Both the position numbers and the translations under genes were made by a program. A model generated the notes under the pieces. It was given only the letters and a program-made list of their open reading frames with translations. It was not told the DNA's origin and ran no database searches. A stretch of 64,000 bases of DNA. Origin: Tomocerus qinae (taxonomy: Eukaryota; Arthropoda; Collembola; Entomobryomorpha; Tomoceridae). Shown here in pieces: positions 51,561-64,000 of this stretch. Positions within the stretch are counted from its first letter, which is position 1. Every line of letters begins with the position of its first letter. The DNA lies in the NCBI GenBank assembly GCA_020055645.1, contig CM034547.1, positions 24,018,513-24,082,512 of the forward strand. Reading direction: 5' to 3'.

Positions 51561-54500
51561 ATGGGTGCTATTACAGACGATACTAAATCATCAGAGATTA
51601 AGGTAAAAGATTTGAAAAACAATAAACTGTGATAACACAATGTAGGCAATAAGAAAGTCAAGAAAGGGTAAATTGGAACAGTCTCTGTGAAGTAGTAGTA
51701 GTTTGAAGTCGAAAATAGTGTATTTTGAAAGGAGTTATTATACGACTTTCTACGATGTATAGAACGAAAGTTCCCCAGACAGAGGAATTTAGATACTTAT
51801 CATCGACTATAACAAAGGTGTCCTCTTTTGAAGCAGCTGTCACACGATAATTTACGGTGTATAAAACAAAATTTACCCACTTCCCCAGACGGGAGGGGGT
51901 TATTTCGTCCATTAATAAAATTGCCTTGTGCTATGATCCGAAGACACTATTCAATGCTTACTTTGGTCAAAGGTTATGGCACAATCTAGTATTATGCTAG
52001 AGAAATAGGTAACAGACAGACAGACGGCTGAAAGTAGTGCCATAAATAAGAAATGAAGTTTTTGTTAATCAATGTAGAATCAGAAAACTTTTTTATCTCC
52101 ATCAGTTTGTGAATGGTAATTCAAACTGAATGCAATCCATAAGCGTAAGTAATAGTAATAAATAAGACAAAATTAATACTTTCAGATGGAGAACTTAGGT
52201 AAAACGGAGAAGCTTCCGTACCCATCTGCTGTGTTCTTTATAGTTCTTACCGAGTTCTGCGAAAGGTAAACGAAAATGTCAAAACTTACTTATTATCTTG
52301 TACTCCAAGGTTTAATAACAGATTTGCGATACACGTGTATATTTCGACAGGTTCACATACTACGGGATGAGAGCAGTTTTGATCCTTTACATGCGGAATA
52401 TGTTAAAATTTTCGGACGATGAAGCAACAACATATTTTCATATCTACATGTTGCTCTGCTACGCTATGCCGGTAGTTGGGGCATTGTTGGCAGATTCCTC
52501 TTTTGGAAAATACCGAACAATTATGTACATATCAATGGTGTATGCTGTAGGCTGTGTAGTTATGTCTGTAGCGGCAATTCCACCTCTTCATCTACCTGCA
52601 GCGTGAGAAACAATTGAGATTGTCATTAGAGTTGAATTAATCAGGCTTAATGTTTAAATTATGCTGATTTTGTAGTATGTACTATTTACTTATAGGGAAC
52701 TGAGCGTGATTGGATTGATGTTAATGGCCATTGGAACAGGTGGCATTAAGCCTTGTGTAGTTGCACTGGGAGGAGAGCAATTCGTTTTGCCGCAACAAGA
52801 AAAGCAACTTCAGCAGTTTTTTTCTATTTTTTTCTTTGCGGTAACCATCGGTAGTATGATATCTACGATAATTACGCCCGTATTTAGGAAAGATGTTGGA
52901 TGTTTTGGCGATGATACCTGTTACGCGCTTGCTTTCGGTTTCCCTGCATCTCTGATGGTTGTCGCCACGGGTAAAATATCTTTTAGGACAGTTTCAATTA
53001 GCTCAGAATTAATTTTTGATATTTGCTGGAACTAAATTGACTTTTCTTGTTATCCTCCCCGGCTCTATTATTGTTTACTGATGGACTGTCGAATGACGTG
53101 TGCTGATGTATAATGAAACCGGGAAACTACTTTGCGACATGCACTTGTTGACAACGACTTTGTGAAACCAATTTTACTCTTCAGTAATATTCATGAGCGG
53201 AAAGAGAAAGTATAAAATCAATAACCCCGAGGGAAATATCATGGTTAAGGTCGTCAACTGTATCTCCGTAAGTCTCCCATCTTTTACTCTTTGCTTTTCC
53301 TTTCCCCATCGCTCTCTATAGCATCCCAGATTTCAAGCACAGCCAGAGGTTTCTCCTTCCGTTCTCTGTGCGTCATCAAACTTACAAGTTTTAAGTCATT
53401 TTAATCTCGCTACGTGGAAATGCTATATTCTCTCCACCTTTTCAATGCACTCAAAAGCTTACATCGTCATTACAACGTGAGATACTACATCATATATGGT
53501 CACAGATCATTTTCCTAGATCTAAATAAATATATCCCTTTGTGCTTCATATTATATAAAATGGGATATATGATCTTATGGTATCATATGCTCTCTATTTA
53601 CTGTATCTCTTCCATCTAATATAATCTTTATATAATCCTAAATGTTTCCGCATATACATAAGAATACACTCGACACATCAAATTAAAAGTGACATTTAAT
53701 ACACAGAATAGACATACTTGCTTTATCATTCAGCCGGACACTTGCAACTATATCTATATAGATATACCTAAGCCTTTTTCTCCGCATACTTTCATATCTC
53801 CGTTCGGTGCTTCCTTTCAATAGAATAGTATATAACGTTTTCTGAGAATTGGCTGAAACGATTTCCTTTTCTTTATTATAGTATGCCATTGTAAAGAGAT
53901 CCAAAAGCAAGGGGCAAAGTGTCACATCTGAGGGAAAGTTGCACTGGCTAGATTACGCAAGCGACAAGTTTGATATGAAATTAATTGAAGATACAAAAGC
54001 ATTGCTACATGTTATGGTCTACTACCTACCTGTGCCGATGTTCTGGTGAATTTATTACACAATTATCTCTTTTGTTATAATAAAATAAGAAATACTGATA
54101 GCATTTTTATATTATATTGACCAAGATATTAATGGATTTTGGTTCCTTTATTTTCTGGGTGATGTTGCTGATGATCTGTTTGGATGACGTAAAGGGCTTT
54201 GGTAAAATGATCTCAATACAATATTATCTAGCTAATAAATCTAGTTAACTTTAATAAACTTAATGTATTCATATTTTAAGCATGACTAGTGAATATAATT
54301 AGTGTTTTGTTTGTTTTTTGCTGCTTGTTAACATAATTGGGGGAATCTACCCATTTTCCTGTTGAATGTAAACTCTTCATGGATACAGTACGATCAAATA
54401 GTAAGAAATGTTTAATTTTACACAGCTCTGCCTTGTACACACATGAACTTCACCTTCAACTCTATAGAGCTTAACATTATCGATCATTTTTATGTTAGCT

Positions 54501-57500
54501 GCATAATATGATTAGGTCATGTTTGCTGCCCTAGTTAGTTGCTTTAGTAGACAGCCGAAGTATATAGAGCACTACATTTTGAAGCTGATGCTATATGCTG
54601 ATGATATAGATGTACATATCTATTCATCTATATTCTATTTTTGCCCAGGGATCCCGCTGGACTTTGCAGGCGACCAGAATGACGGGCGTCATAGGAAATT
54701 TCTCTATCAAACCTGATCAAATGCAGGTATATATATTTTTGGTGTCATCTTTAAAGAAATATTAAGTTACCCTAATGAAATTTAAAATGATGGTTCTGTC
54801 TGGTATGATACTTGAGACGTATGTACAAGTACCTATTTCCTACTAACAATAAAAGGTATGGCATGATTGGTATGTAAGGTATCACTGAATGAATTGGATA
54901 GTTTTATTTACTGGGGCTCAATTTCTATGGATGTAAAGAATCTTTGCCTATTTTACTTGCAAATTGAAAGTTTTGCTTTCTCTGCTTGATACGAGGCACG
55001 AGAGTCTAGTGCACCTTGCAAGTGATATCATATTACTTGTTGGAATCTATTTTCTCAAAGGTTGTAAACGCCATGCTGATGTTTGTGTTCATCCCGTTCT
55101 TCCAAGCTGTTGTCTATCCTATCTTTGGCAAGTGTAATCTACTCAAGAGACCACTTCAAAGAATGGGAGTTGGAGGTTGTCTCGCCGCACTGTCTTTCGC
55201 AATGGCTGGTCTGGTCGAGAGAAATATGGAAGTAAGTTTCGTACTGAGTGGCACATCATACTACAAATAGTATAGCTATAAAGATTCTCGAATATGGAAA
55301 AACTCATGAATTGGAGTGGGAAATGGTAGTGAATGAGATTTTATAGTAGATTATAAATACAAACAAATAGGTGACTGTTAGGAAGGCAAAGCGAGATTAT
55401 TTTAAGAGTTTATGACCAGTAAGAATGCGGTAGTATTTCCCAAATTAAACCAAAACATGGCAATAAAAAGTGTAAGGGGAGGGTTGTTGGTAGTTGGAGA
55501 TACATAATAGATAACTAAAAGTGTGCATGCAGACCAGGTCGATATTTGCACTGCAGTTGTCGAGAAGATTTAAGGTTGACAGAAAGCTATATAGCCTAGA
55601 GTTAGTCTCTATGTTTGTAATGTAATCCAATTTTATTACTCATTATTAGGTTAATAGTCTTACGGATGTATTTCTGTATTTTAATAGCAGGTAATAATAG
55701 TCGCAACAGTAAATTTAGCTTACACTCTGTATATTTACATACACGAGACGAGGTCAGACTGGGAAAAAGCCAGAAGCAACTAAAATAATAGATATATACA
55801 CTATTTTATCTGTAGTTTATATATGGTTTAAGCATGCTACAAATGGAAACTTGGGGATTGAAATTGCTAACGAGCCGAAACCATCTGTTGATTGTTTCTA
55901 TGTAAATGTCAAGGTTGATTGAGATTAAGACTGAATAGGAGGGCGAGCATGTAATTTTATGTAATGGAGGAAGGTTAATAAATTAATGAATAATTAGACT
56001 GCACTAGGAAATAAATAGCGTGTGCAATGAAAATAGAAGAGATGTGTTTGTTTATCCACAGAGCACGTATCATGTCGGCCCAGTTGAAGGAGAGACTCAT
56101 CTGAATTTCATTAACACATTACCTTGCCCTTTGAATATTTACGGAGGTCCCCAGTTGGGAAATCACATTGTTGGCACGGAAGACAATCTCCTAGTCCGTT
56201 CATTGACAGAGCGCAATTTGGACCTGGAAATTTCTCTCAACGACTCTTGTGTCTTTGGAAAAGGAGAAATAGTTTTATTCAAACGAAAATGGCAAGGTCA
56301 ATTGATCACGTTGCCGTCCGCAGTTCAAAGTGTTCTCCTCGTCGTCAAAAACGGTTCGCTTGTTCTGCAAAGTCTACACTACCCGGATGACGTCAAGAAA
56401 TCTAAGGAAGGGAATGCAAAACTCAGGTAAGTGCCTTGCTCATTGCCAAACCAGTACAAAATACACACACAGATACATATTACCATTCTTCATCCTGTGT
56501 CTATACAAACTCATGCGAACTTGAGTAGTACCCATGCATTTCCCACTATGATATCAGAAGATATCAGCCATTTCCCTTTCCAGGTTACAAAGAGCAAAAC
56601 TAAACAAGAGAATTTGCTACTCTTGTGTAGTACCTACTATAGCACTTGAGTTTTATCTCTCTATATATTCACATGTTTACTGTGTGAGCAGAATACTCCT
56701 TTCCTTTTCTACTTTTCTATTTACGTTTCTCCAGCCTTCTCTGGTTTGTGCTCTTCTGGTGAGGCTCGTTTCGACCTCGACCCGTCTCGACACACAAGGC
56801 CACGCAAACCAAGGAAATCTTCTATGCCCGTATTAGTATAATGTATTTTTCCGTCTTCTTATCTACCCTACTACGTTTCTTTCATAAGCTTTTGTACTGG
56901 AAAATCTTCCTTTCTCCACTGGAGATCTTCTTATTCCCACTGACGCACAGAGTTACTTTCTTCAACATACTCTCCTACATACTTATCTTATTAAATATAG
57001 TATCATGCGAATTAGGCAACTTGTATCTTATTTCCACAAAAAATCCAAATACTCAGAACCCGAACCTAGGCTTTTATCACGATATATACCTCCTACTCGA
57101 AATCAATTCAGCATCTTACTCGCAAGATACATCTCCCATGAACCTTCATGATTTCATACTTATATTAACGTAAAGATAAGCATGCCTTGCTAACTTGTCT
57201 CAACATATCAATAGATATCTACTAAAGATCCAAAAATAAACCAAGGTTTTCGATTTTTCATATAAAGTCTATCATACCATGTTTTGCTCTCTAATTTATT
57301 AAGTTCCCTGCATTTTCTTTAGTAACTACCTAATTGTATTTGTACTCGTCGTCCTTGTTCTCACGTTACCTTGAAGTAAACTTTCCGAGAAAGGAAAATC
57401 CTTTCTTGCTAAAGTTTTGCCTGTTAGTGCGTAGGTTGCGTAAGGACGTAGTTTATTATATACCAGATTAAACTATTGTTGTCGTCTTTGTGTAATTTTT

Positions 57501-58728
57501 TAATTTCTGTGCTTATTTGTCCATGAAGTACATTTTCTACACATATTGAACATGAGAAGCTTATTGTAGTTTTTATCATAATATATAAGCACCGTGGGTT
57601 TGGACGTCTCTTTGTACAATAAACTTTGCTTTATGACAGGATAATATACAATGAATTTGATCATCCGTTGAACGAGCCTATTCATAATACGAGCTTTGTG
57701 ACAACAACACTGACGAATTCTAGAGAAAAACGACAAGACTTTAATCTTAAGGTGGATGGAATTGTCAATGCTGAAAAACCAAGAGAGATTGAACCAGATC
57801 TGTGAGTTTCTTAGTATGAGAGCTTGGTTATTGCGTATAAAGGGTCGAATTACTTCTTTCTTTTCATAACTAGCTATGAGATATCTGTCATTTCAACATT
57901 TTATGGAACTAATTATACATATACAACAAAATTTGATGACAAAGAAAATTTCAAAACTGGAGGAAGTTATCAGTTGGTTTTGCATCAGAATTATCATCAT
58001 CCGAATGATTTGAAGGTACAAACGATTTATAGGACGAATCCCTCCTGTATATAAAATTCTTATTTTCTGATTTACCAATTCTTAGGATCAACTGATTGTC
58101 CTCGCTGCTCCAAACGAAGTTCATATGCTATGGCTCATTCCTCAGTACATATTGATGGCATGGGCGGAGGTTTTGTTCATAATTTCTGGAATTGAATTCT
58201 CTTTTACAGAGGTTCGTATTAAAGTTGATACCATTTGTATGATAATCTCAAGAGTATATGATATATTATATATTTTTATTTGTGAAAAGGCTCCAGAAAG
58301 CATGAAAAGTGTGATGCAGTCTTACTGGCATTTGACAAACGCTGCAGGAAATGTCATTGTGATTATTGCTGCTCAAATAAAATACTCCCATACTCAAGTA
58401 AGTCTTGTAATTTTGTTCTACTAGATTGTAGATTGTACAAAAATAGCATTCTTTAATTAGTCAATGTCAGATTTTATCAACTGTTTCCTTCAAGATATAT
58501 CCATAATTATTACCATGTTAAATGCATCAATTAACATGCATGTTACTTATGCTCCACTTGTGTATTGCTCATTAGGCAACAGAATTCTTTGTATTCTCGA
58601 TTCTTATGTTCATTGACGTGGTGTTCTTTGCTCTCCTGGCTATGGGCTACAAATACCGTACTCCCGAAAAGAAAAGTAATAAAAACGACTCCACAGAAAT
58701 AGAAAAGTTTGAAGAGAGCCAACTTTGA
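51561..58728 (+). CDS. POT-C: oligopeptide transporter paralogue, PEPT type, complete
   Basis: Third POT paralogue, complete from ATG to TGA, 739 residues. The exons are 51561-51602, 52186-52265, 52351-52602, 52696-52970, 53185-53267, 53882-54045, 54195-54201, 54389-54400, 54649-54726, 55061-55231, 56062-56426, 57640-57801, 57874-58015, 58086-58211, 58290-58397 and 58576-58728. All phases agree. The start ATG at 51561 opens an acidic tail, and a second in-frame ATG begins exon 2. Motifs are [34 protein letters not shown] and I-S-G-I-E-F-S-F. Helix 5 reads F-F-F-A-V-T where the family has F-Y-x-x-I-N. Helix 8 has P-F-F-Q where it has P-x-F-D. The helix-7 Q-Q is Q-I. The fold is kept, but substrate handling is probably changed. 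Confidence 0.94.
54195..54201 (+). CDS. POT-C 7-nt microexon
   Basis: GGCTTTG, flanked by gtaaag before and gtaaaa after, completes Trp and adds Ala-Leu in helix 7 exactly as in POT-B. The intron just upstream (about 54145-54194) resembles the equivalent POT-B stretch (47241-47281), with shared CTGGGTG/TGTGGGTG, TTTGGA and TAAAG elements. That is unusual for introns of diverged paralogues. Confidence 0.8.
54389..54400 (+). CDS. POT-C 12-nt microexon
   Basis: TACGATCAAATA follows ggatacag and precedes gtaaga. It encodes Y-D-Q-I, which fills the F-D-Q-Q position required between W-A-L and G-S-R-W. It is phase 0 on both sides, so skipping would delete four helix-7 residues without changing frame. 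The fourth residue is Ile where the family has Gln. I found no better candidate in the intron. Confidence 0.65.
56062..58015 (+). CDS. Extracellular loop exons of POT-C
   Basis: Three exons (365, 162 and 142 nt) encode a roughly 223-residue loop. The first is a fusion of the two exons seen in POT-A (264 + 131). It starts L-N-F-I-N-T-L-P-C-P and ends G-N-A-K-L-R, and POT-A has the same G-N-A-K-L-R at the same splice junction. The rest is strongly diverged. Confidence 0.88.
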
Positions 58729-58776
58729 TGTAGCCAACGAACTTAAACTTTCTCTCATTTGAGTTCTTCTCCGGAA

Positions 58777-58782
58777 AATAAA
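58777..58782 (+). promoter_or_regulatory. Likely polyadenylation signal of POT-C
   Basis: AATAAA lies 49 nt after the POT-C stop codon and is followed within 30 nt by a G/T-rich stretch (ggttcggagagttttattgtt). Confidence 0.6.
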
Positions 58783-61700
58783 TACGTTATTGGTTCGGAG
58801 AGTTTTATTGTTATATAATACCTTATACACTTGACGTGTATATACATCCTGTAGAGATCAGGACATGTACAGTGCTACAAGTGTACCATACATTGTACAA
58901 AATAATTTTATGAGTCAAAAAAGAAAACTTTTTTTCAACTGCGAGCAAATGATCATGTCATTTTATTGAACTTTAACTTTTCTCAGTCACATTATAAACC
59001 AACTTTAAACAAAATTTTCTTTACCATACATATAATGGATACGCATGTAGTTAAACTAATTTTAAGCACCTACCCTCTCAAGAAGACTTACACAAATTTT
59101 TTTCGTCAAGTTCATGTAGAAAATTTCACATTGGTATAATATACTTAATGACAAAAATTTACAAATAGTTAAACACAAAAGTTTTACCTTAACTAAAATT
59201 TCATTTTGTTTCCAATTAATTAGTTTTACGTTTTATTAGTGGTCTCTTTCTACCAAAACTGGCTAAGCCGACAAAGTTTCAAGTAAAGACCACAAAATAT
59301 GTTAACTTATACAAATGAGGTTTATACTATTCTATGTATATGGTTTAAAGGCTAATAATTCTAAGTAGTATCGTTTGCATTTGAATTAATAAATTGTACT
59401 TGGATCTCTCAAAATAAAGATTCCATGAGATTGAAAGAACGGGTTCTTTAAAATAAATTATCACTAAAAACGAGACCGCTATGTTCATACGTTTCATTAC
59501 TTTCTCTATCTTTCTATTTACATCGTAATCTGTACACAAACAATTTCATTTTTCTATACAACCCTACCATGTACGATCACATACAAATATCTCTTTTACA
59601 AAATCCATAAACAATAAATAGTATATAACTAATCACTCATAACTTGGACTAAATAAATCATAAATATACTTATGTACATAAACAATCGCCCTTTGAGAAA
59701 ACAAAACATTTATAATTACACCCACTTACAAATAATAGTTGCATATAATATCATAAATAAGTAGTATGGCTCGAAAAATTTTACTCGCAATGTACACATA
59801 CAACATCCAGTTAATAACATAAGCTGCTAAGCAGTTTGCTAAGTACCCGGATACCAATGCATTTTCCTATGCAATGGGTATTATAAATCTTATTGACATA
59901 CGAACAATAAATACTCTATTTAACAGATGAATAAATATTACAGATTTCATAATAGGTTCAATGTAAACAGTCAACTCAGTATTTAAAAATGTGTTTAGAA
60001 TTTCTAATTAACAAATCGAAAAAAATCAGCTCAATTTTTAATATGACTCAACAGGAATGAAAAAGTATAAAAATAATAGGCAAAATTCAGTTGAATGCTT
60101 ACAATTAGCATACGACATTAATTTACGAGGTTACCTTAGTTTACACATACACAGAGACAGGATATATGGAGAAACATCAAAGAGACAACACAAAATTCAC
60201 ATGAATTGCATATCAATATTTACGAACAACACAGCACACAATTAAACATTTAATACAATGATCTACATTGAATTAATCTAAACATACTTGCACACTAAAC
60301 CGGAAACGACCAGAGACCTTTCAGGAGTCGCAGACTATGGCACATCATCCGAATTCACTGAGATTCGAATAAAATATTTATAAACATTAAGAAATATACA
60401 TTGCCTATTCACATTACGTACAATTCTTCTCACTCGTACATTTTTGCTTGTGAGTTACATCTTTACACATACAAGATTAAATATTGTTGTAGTACTAATA
60501 TTAAACGGTCTAACTATACACAGTTAAAAATAATTTATTGTAGAGAACTCTTATGAATCATAAAAATTGAGAATATGTACCTTGCCTACACATTAACTTA
60601 ACAATGCTACAGTTAATATAGAATGGCTAACTGATGTGTACAAATACATCCTCTTACGCAATAACACTTATATTGTAATTATTACCAACTAGCTACGATG
60701 AATCATTGCATGATCATCCTTGACAAATATTGGGATGCAACTTGGAAGATTGGACACGAGAAGTACCATGCACATATTTTCGAAACGTGCGTACTGTGGA
60801 AGGTAAGGAATCTGCTTGTACCTTTTGGTACTTGCAACAGATCTTACAACTGCATGACAATTTTAATTCAATTATCGGTATGAATATATTAAACGCTTCG
60901 ATATAAAGTTAATGAGTTATAGTTAAGTGCGTTAGTTTGTAGTAATATCAGTATTTGTCTGTAAAATGGGGACTAGACCATGTCATGTAATTATGGCCAA
61001 ATGTTTTGGAATTGGAACACTCTAGTTTAATCGTATCGGTATAGTTAATTAACAAAACTGTGATGTACTCTGTAAACTCATTAACTCCTAGTAGTAGATA
61101 TAATATTGGAGATACCTTTAAATGTGTATTATATTACGCTTACCTATATTATCAGTAGGCAACAGCTAACACTAATTAAGTTAAAGTGAAATACATTAAT
61201 ATTGAAATTTTACCCCAAACTAGAAGTTCATCTGTTTATATACATAATATGTACTGTAGATATATCGATTTCGTTGAAAACAAAAGTATTCTTTTATACT
61301 CCTATTATTAGAACTTTTTACCACTTGTAAAATCTGCCTGCATTGCAATCGGTTAAAATTGGCATTCATTAAGTAAATCATGATGGCTTTGAATAACTTT
61401 CCTTACTCTAGGCCATCAGTGCCCCCAGAGAGTAATGCTGAATATTGCTTTTACTCGTCGGTAAATGGTTGTGTACCAAACTGTTCTTCTACCAAAGTTC
61501 CATTTACATAGATGTAACTTTTCCTAATTTTCTGCTGCCTTTTAATATTTCAAGATTGTGAGGGACCTCATTGTTTTCTTGTATTGAGTAGAACAATTAA
61601 TCACCAGCAAAGTATTACCGTTTATTTTTTCCTATACAAAGTTGTGGTTTTTATTATTTCTTGAATATTGAGAACAAAAACTATTCTTTACTTTTATTAT

Positions 61701-64000
61701 GTAATGTAATTCAAAAACTTGACTGACAAAACGAATTCCAAAATAAATGAATCAGGAAAACGTTAGCATTCCCCATTAGATAAAGTTTTGTTTTAAATTG
61801 CTTGCATAAAAGAGACTGAAACAAAATAGTTAATGATGCATTTAGGACTATAAAATGGTATCTAATGAATCAGGGGAACTAAAAGATGGATTCTCAGTTT
61901 TGTAATTATGAATCATCCAACAAGTTTGTGCGTGTCATTTGTCCTACCATGTTTTGCAATGATGTATAGCATTGAATAAGTAGTAAGAATGAATCATGTG
62001 GTTTTCCTATTTTCTAGTTTCTGTAATTGATCTATTAAGACTAATAAATGTGAGAAGTTTTTGAATATGTATTGGATTTGGCTTCTTGGTAGCCATTAAT
62101 TTAAGTGGCTATGGCTAGGTATGAATTCTTATTCAATATGTATAATATTAATTGTTTTTCTTTTGATATTTTGGAAAGGCAATAATAAAATATGTGGGTG
62201 AACACTAAAGAGACTTTACAGTAGTAAATGTGTAGTTTTAAGTATATGTAATAAAGTTGAGCATTCATTTAACTACTACTATTTATATTTTCTCTGTAGT
62301 TGCCCCATTTCTTGTCTCTGTGGGACTTTCTTGTTTTGGATTGAACATGCTATTACTTAATCTCCACACATCTACATTTTACATAGCCTATCATTTCAAG
62401 AGGTACTTACCATCACTAAAATAGAAGAACCTAGGTAGAACTGGGTAGGTATATAGGTACATAGGTAATTGTTTTTAAAAAACGTTACATTGACAGATTC
62501 TATTCAGTTGCTGTCCATATTTATATATTGAGTTTAGTACTACTGTTGCGCCAACATTAACTTCCGATGCTAAACCCTATGAGATAGTTACACAGGTATT
62601 TGTTACTGTATTCTGTGCACACCTTTTTCAAATCCAAATTTTGACTTGGCTAATCTACATATTATGTACATTTCTGCAGTTATAATTTAATGTTATTTAT
62701 TTGGTAAAAGTTTCGGTTCCCCCTTGCAGGTGCCTCGAGTAAGCGTAATGTGTACCTTTTGGTTCAGTTGTCATATTTGAGAAAATGAAAATTTTATACA
62801 GAAGCTCATAGAACATGCCCGACAAGAACAAGAAATTCTTTCTCACATCTCCTTTGATTAACAACTGCTTGGGCAGTTATTAACGATGTGGTAGAAAATA
62901 TAAACTAACAATTTCGGTTTAGTTTTCACTGCTACTACCTACAACTATTACTTACTAATTGTGATGTAAATAGTTTCTGATAACTTTCAAAATCAAAGTG
63001 TTGACACGTATGGGTGGAGTATTTACACTATCAAACTACAAATTATTCGTTTACAGCAGAAATAAAATTTACACTACTTAATTTTTCCATGGCAAGTCTG
63101 AATAAGCTCTTGAGCTCATTTCTCTAATATGTTTTAAGTTAGTGGGTACATAGTACATACGTATTACAACGTTTAAAGATTTCTAACATACTATGTTTGA
63201 TAGACTACGGAGATAGAGAGAGGCACACATTGAAAAGTACGTATATTTAGTAGACACACTATAGATTCATCTAAGTAGATCCTACATCTCCAGACTACAC
63301 TAAATGTAGAGCAGACTGATTTGATTTTCCAGGAGTGCATTTCCACATCCTACTTTACGAACAGGAAGTTAAGTACATTGGTACATTTTAATAAATAATA
63401 AAAACATTACTGTATCTTTCTCAAATCAACCAAGTTGGTTTACTCTTCTATTTGTCTGTAGGATGTGGAAGAAAGCGCTCCGGAATATCGGATATCTTAT
63501 ACAATACAAACTGAACCAAACTACACTCATGCGGGATTCCGGTTGTTAGCGTCTTTACATTTCATAGAATATTTGTATGAGGGTTAATTTAGTAACCATT
63601 CAAATGAACAATCTAAAAATATATTTACTAACCCTAATAGAATGCAGGTACGTTATTTACTATAGCATGTTTATAAACATCTCAATTAGTGATATTTCAC
63701 ATGAAGATATTACAGACAGGTAAGTTCTAAAATTGAGCCGCTTTGCAACCCAGTTGCATTGTTTCTGCTGCATAATACATAGTATAGTCATTTGCAATTC
63801 CTACTCGCACACTTACCTTGCACAATAATGTCGTTATTAACTATTTTCCGGATTTCTATAACTCAATTCAAGTGTTTACAATAACATTCCTTCAGATCAC
63901 GGATAAGAAGGTTAACTGTCATTGAGATACTGCCTGTTGGTTTAAATGGTAATTTGCATTTTGAAGTATATTTATTTAAATGCTTAGGCTGAATTGATTT
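58783..64000. other. AT-rich 3' flank without a recognised gene
   Basis: No domain, tRNA or clear repeat is visible. Two stretches are worth naming. An ATG at 60698 opens a 35-codon frame ending exactly at a consensus donor (gaag|gtaagg at 60803). At 63462-63588 a 41-codon coding-like frame follows a ctgtag acceptor (D-V-E-E-S-A-P-E-Y-R-I-S-Y). Neither could be linked to a product. Confidence 0.45.

Noticed and set aside
60698..60802. 35-codon ATG frame ending at a gtaagg donor
   Set aside because: One open frame and one donor are not enough. No downstream exon could be joined to it.

Overview
The window is animal nuclear DNA: AT-rich, with spliced genes (GT-AG introns from about 50 nt to several kb), large intergenic and intronic spaces, and no bacterial or organellar layout. 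An arthropod is the most likely source. The evidence is a CUB/LDLa single-pass membrane protein resembling insect Culd, PEPT-type oligopeptide transporters with a large extracellular loop, and a short interstitial (TTAGG) run. This is an inference and I cannot name the species.

Layout, all main genes on the + strand. (1) About 2.7-13.4 kb: the 3' part of a CUB + LDLa + transmembrane gene whose 5' exons (signal peptide) I could not find. Its cytoplasmic tail shows a frame break or alternative splice acceptor. (2) 13.4-22.4 kb: mostly featureless AT-rich DNA with one weak reverse-strand coding-like patch. (3) 22.4-58.7 kb: three complete or nearly complete tandem paralogues of the proton-coupled oligopeptide transporter family (POT/SLC15A, PEPT type), here called POT-A, POT-B and POT-C. 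Each encodes about 734-740 residues: a 12-helix MFS fold with a roughly 220-residue glycosylated loop between helices 9 and 10. (4) 29.9-34.3 kb, between POT-A and POT-B: an accessory island with a small two-exon candidate gene, a 1.26-kb terminal-inverted-repeat element rich in hairpins, decayed convergent coding fragments of unknown (possibly viral or transposon) origin, and a 19-bp tandem repeat. (5) 58.8-64 kb: no gene I can support.

The transporter cluster is the main interest. Exon lengths and phases match almost nucleotide for nucleotide between copies, which shows descent from one ancestor. The copies nevertheless differ where function would change. POT-B carries two in-phase, equal-length (83 nt) versions of one exon that can only be used one at a time. 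POT-B and POT-C both need a 7-nt microexon encoding the end of Trp plus Ala-Leu in helix 7, and POT-C also needs a 12-nt microexon. POT-A lost those introns but uses a GC-AG intron at the same place. Each copy has also replaced a different part of the conserved peptide-binding set: the helix-10 Glu in A, the helix-1 Arg in B, and the helix-5 Tyr/Asn plus helix-8 Asp in C. The cluster looks like a locus evolving different substrate ranges.
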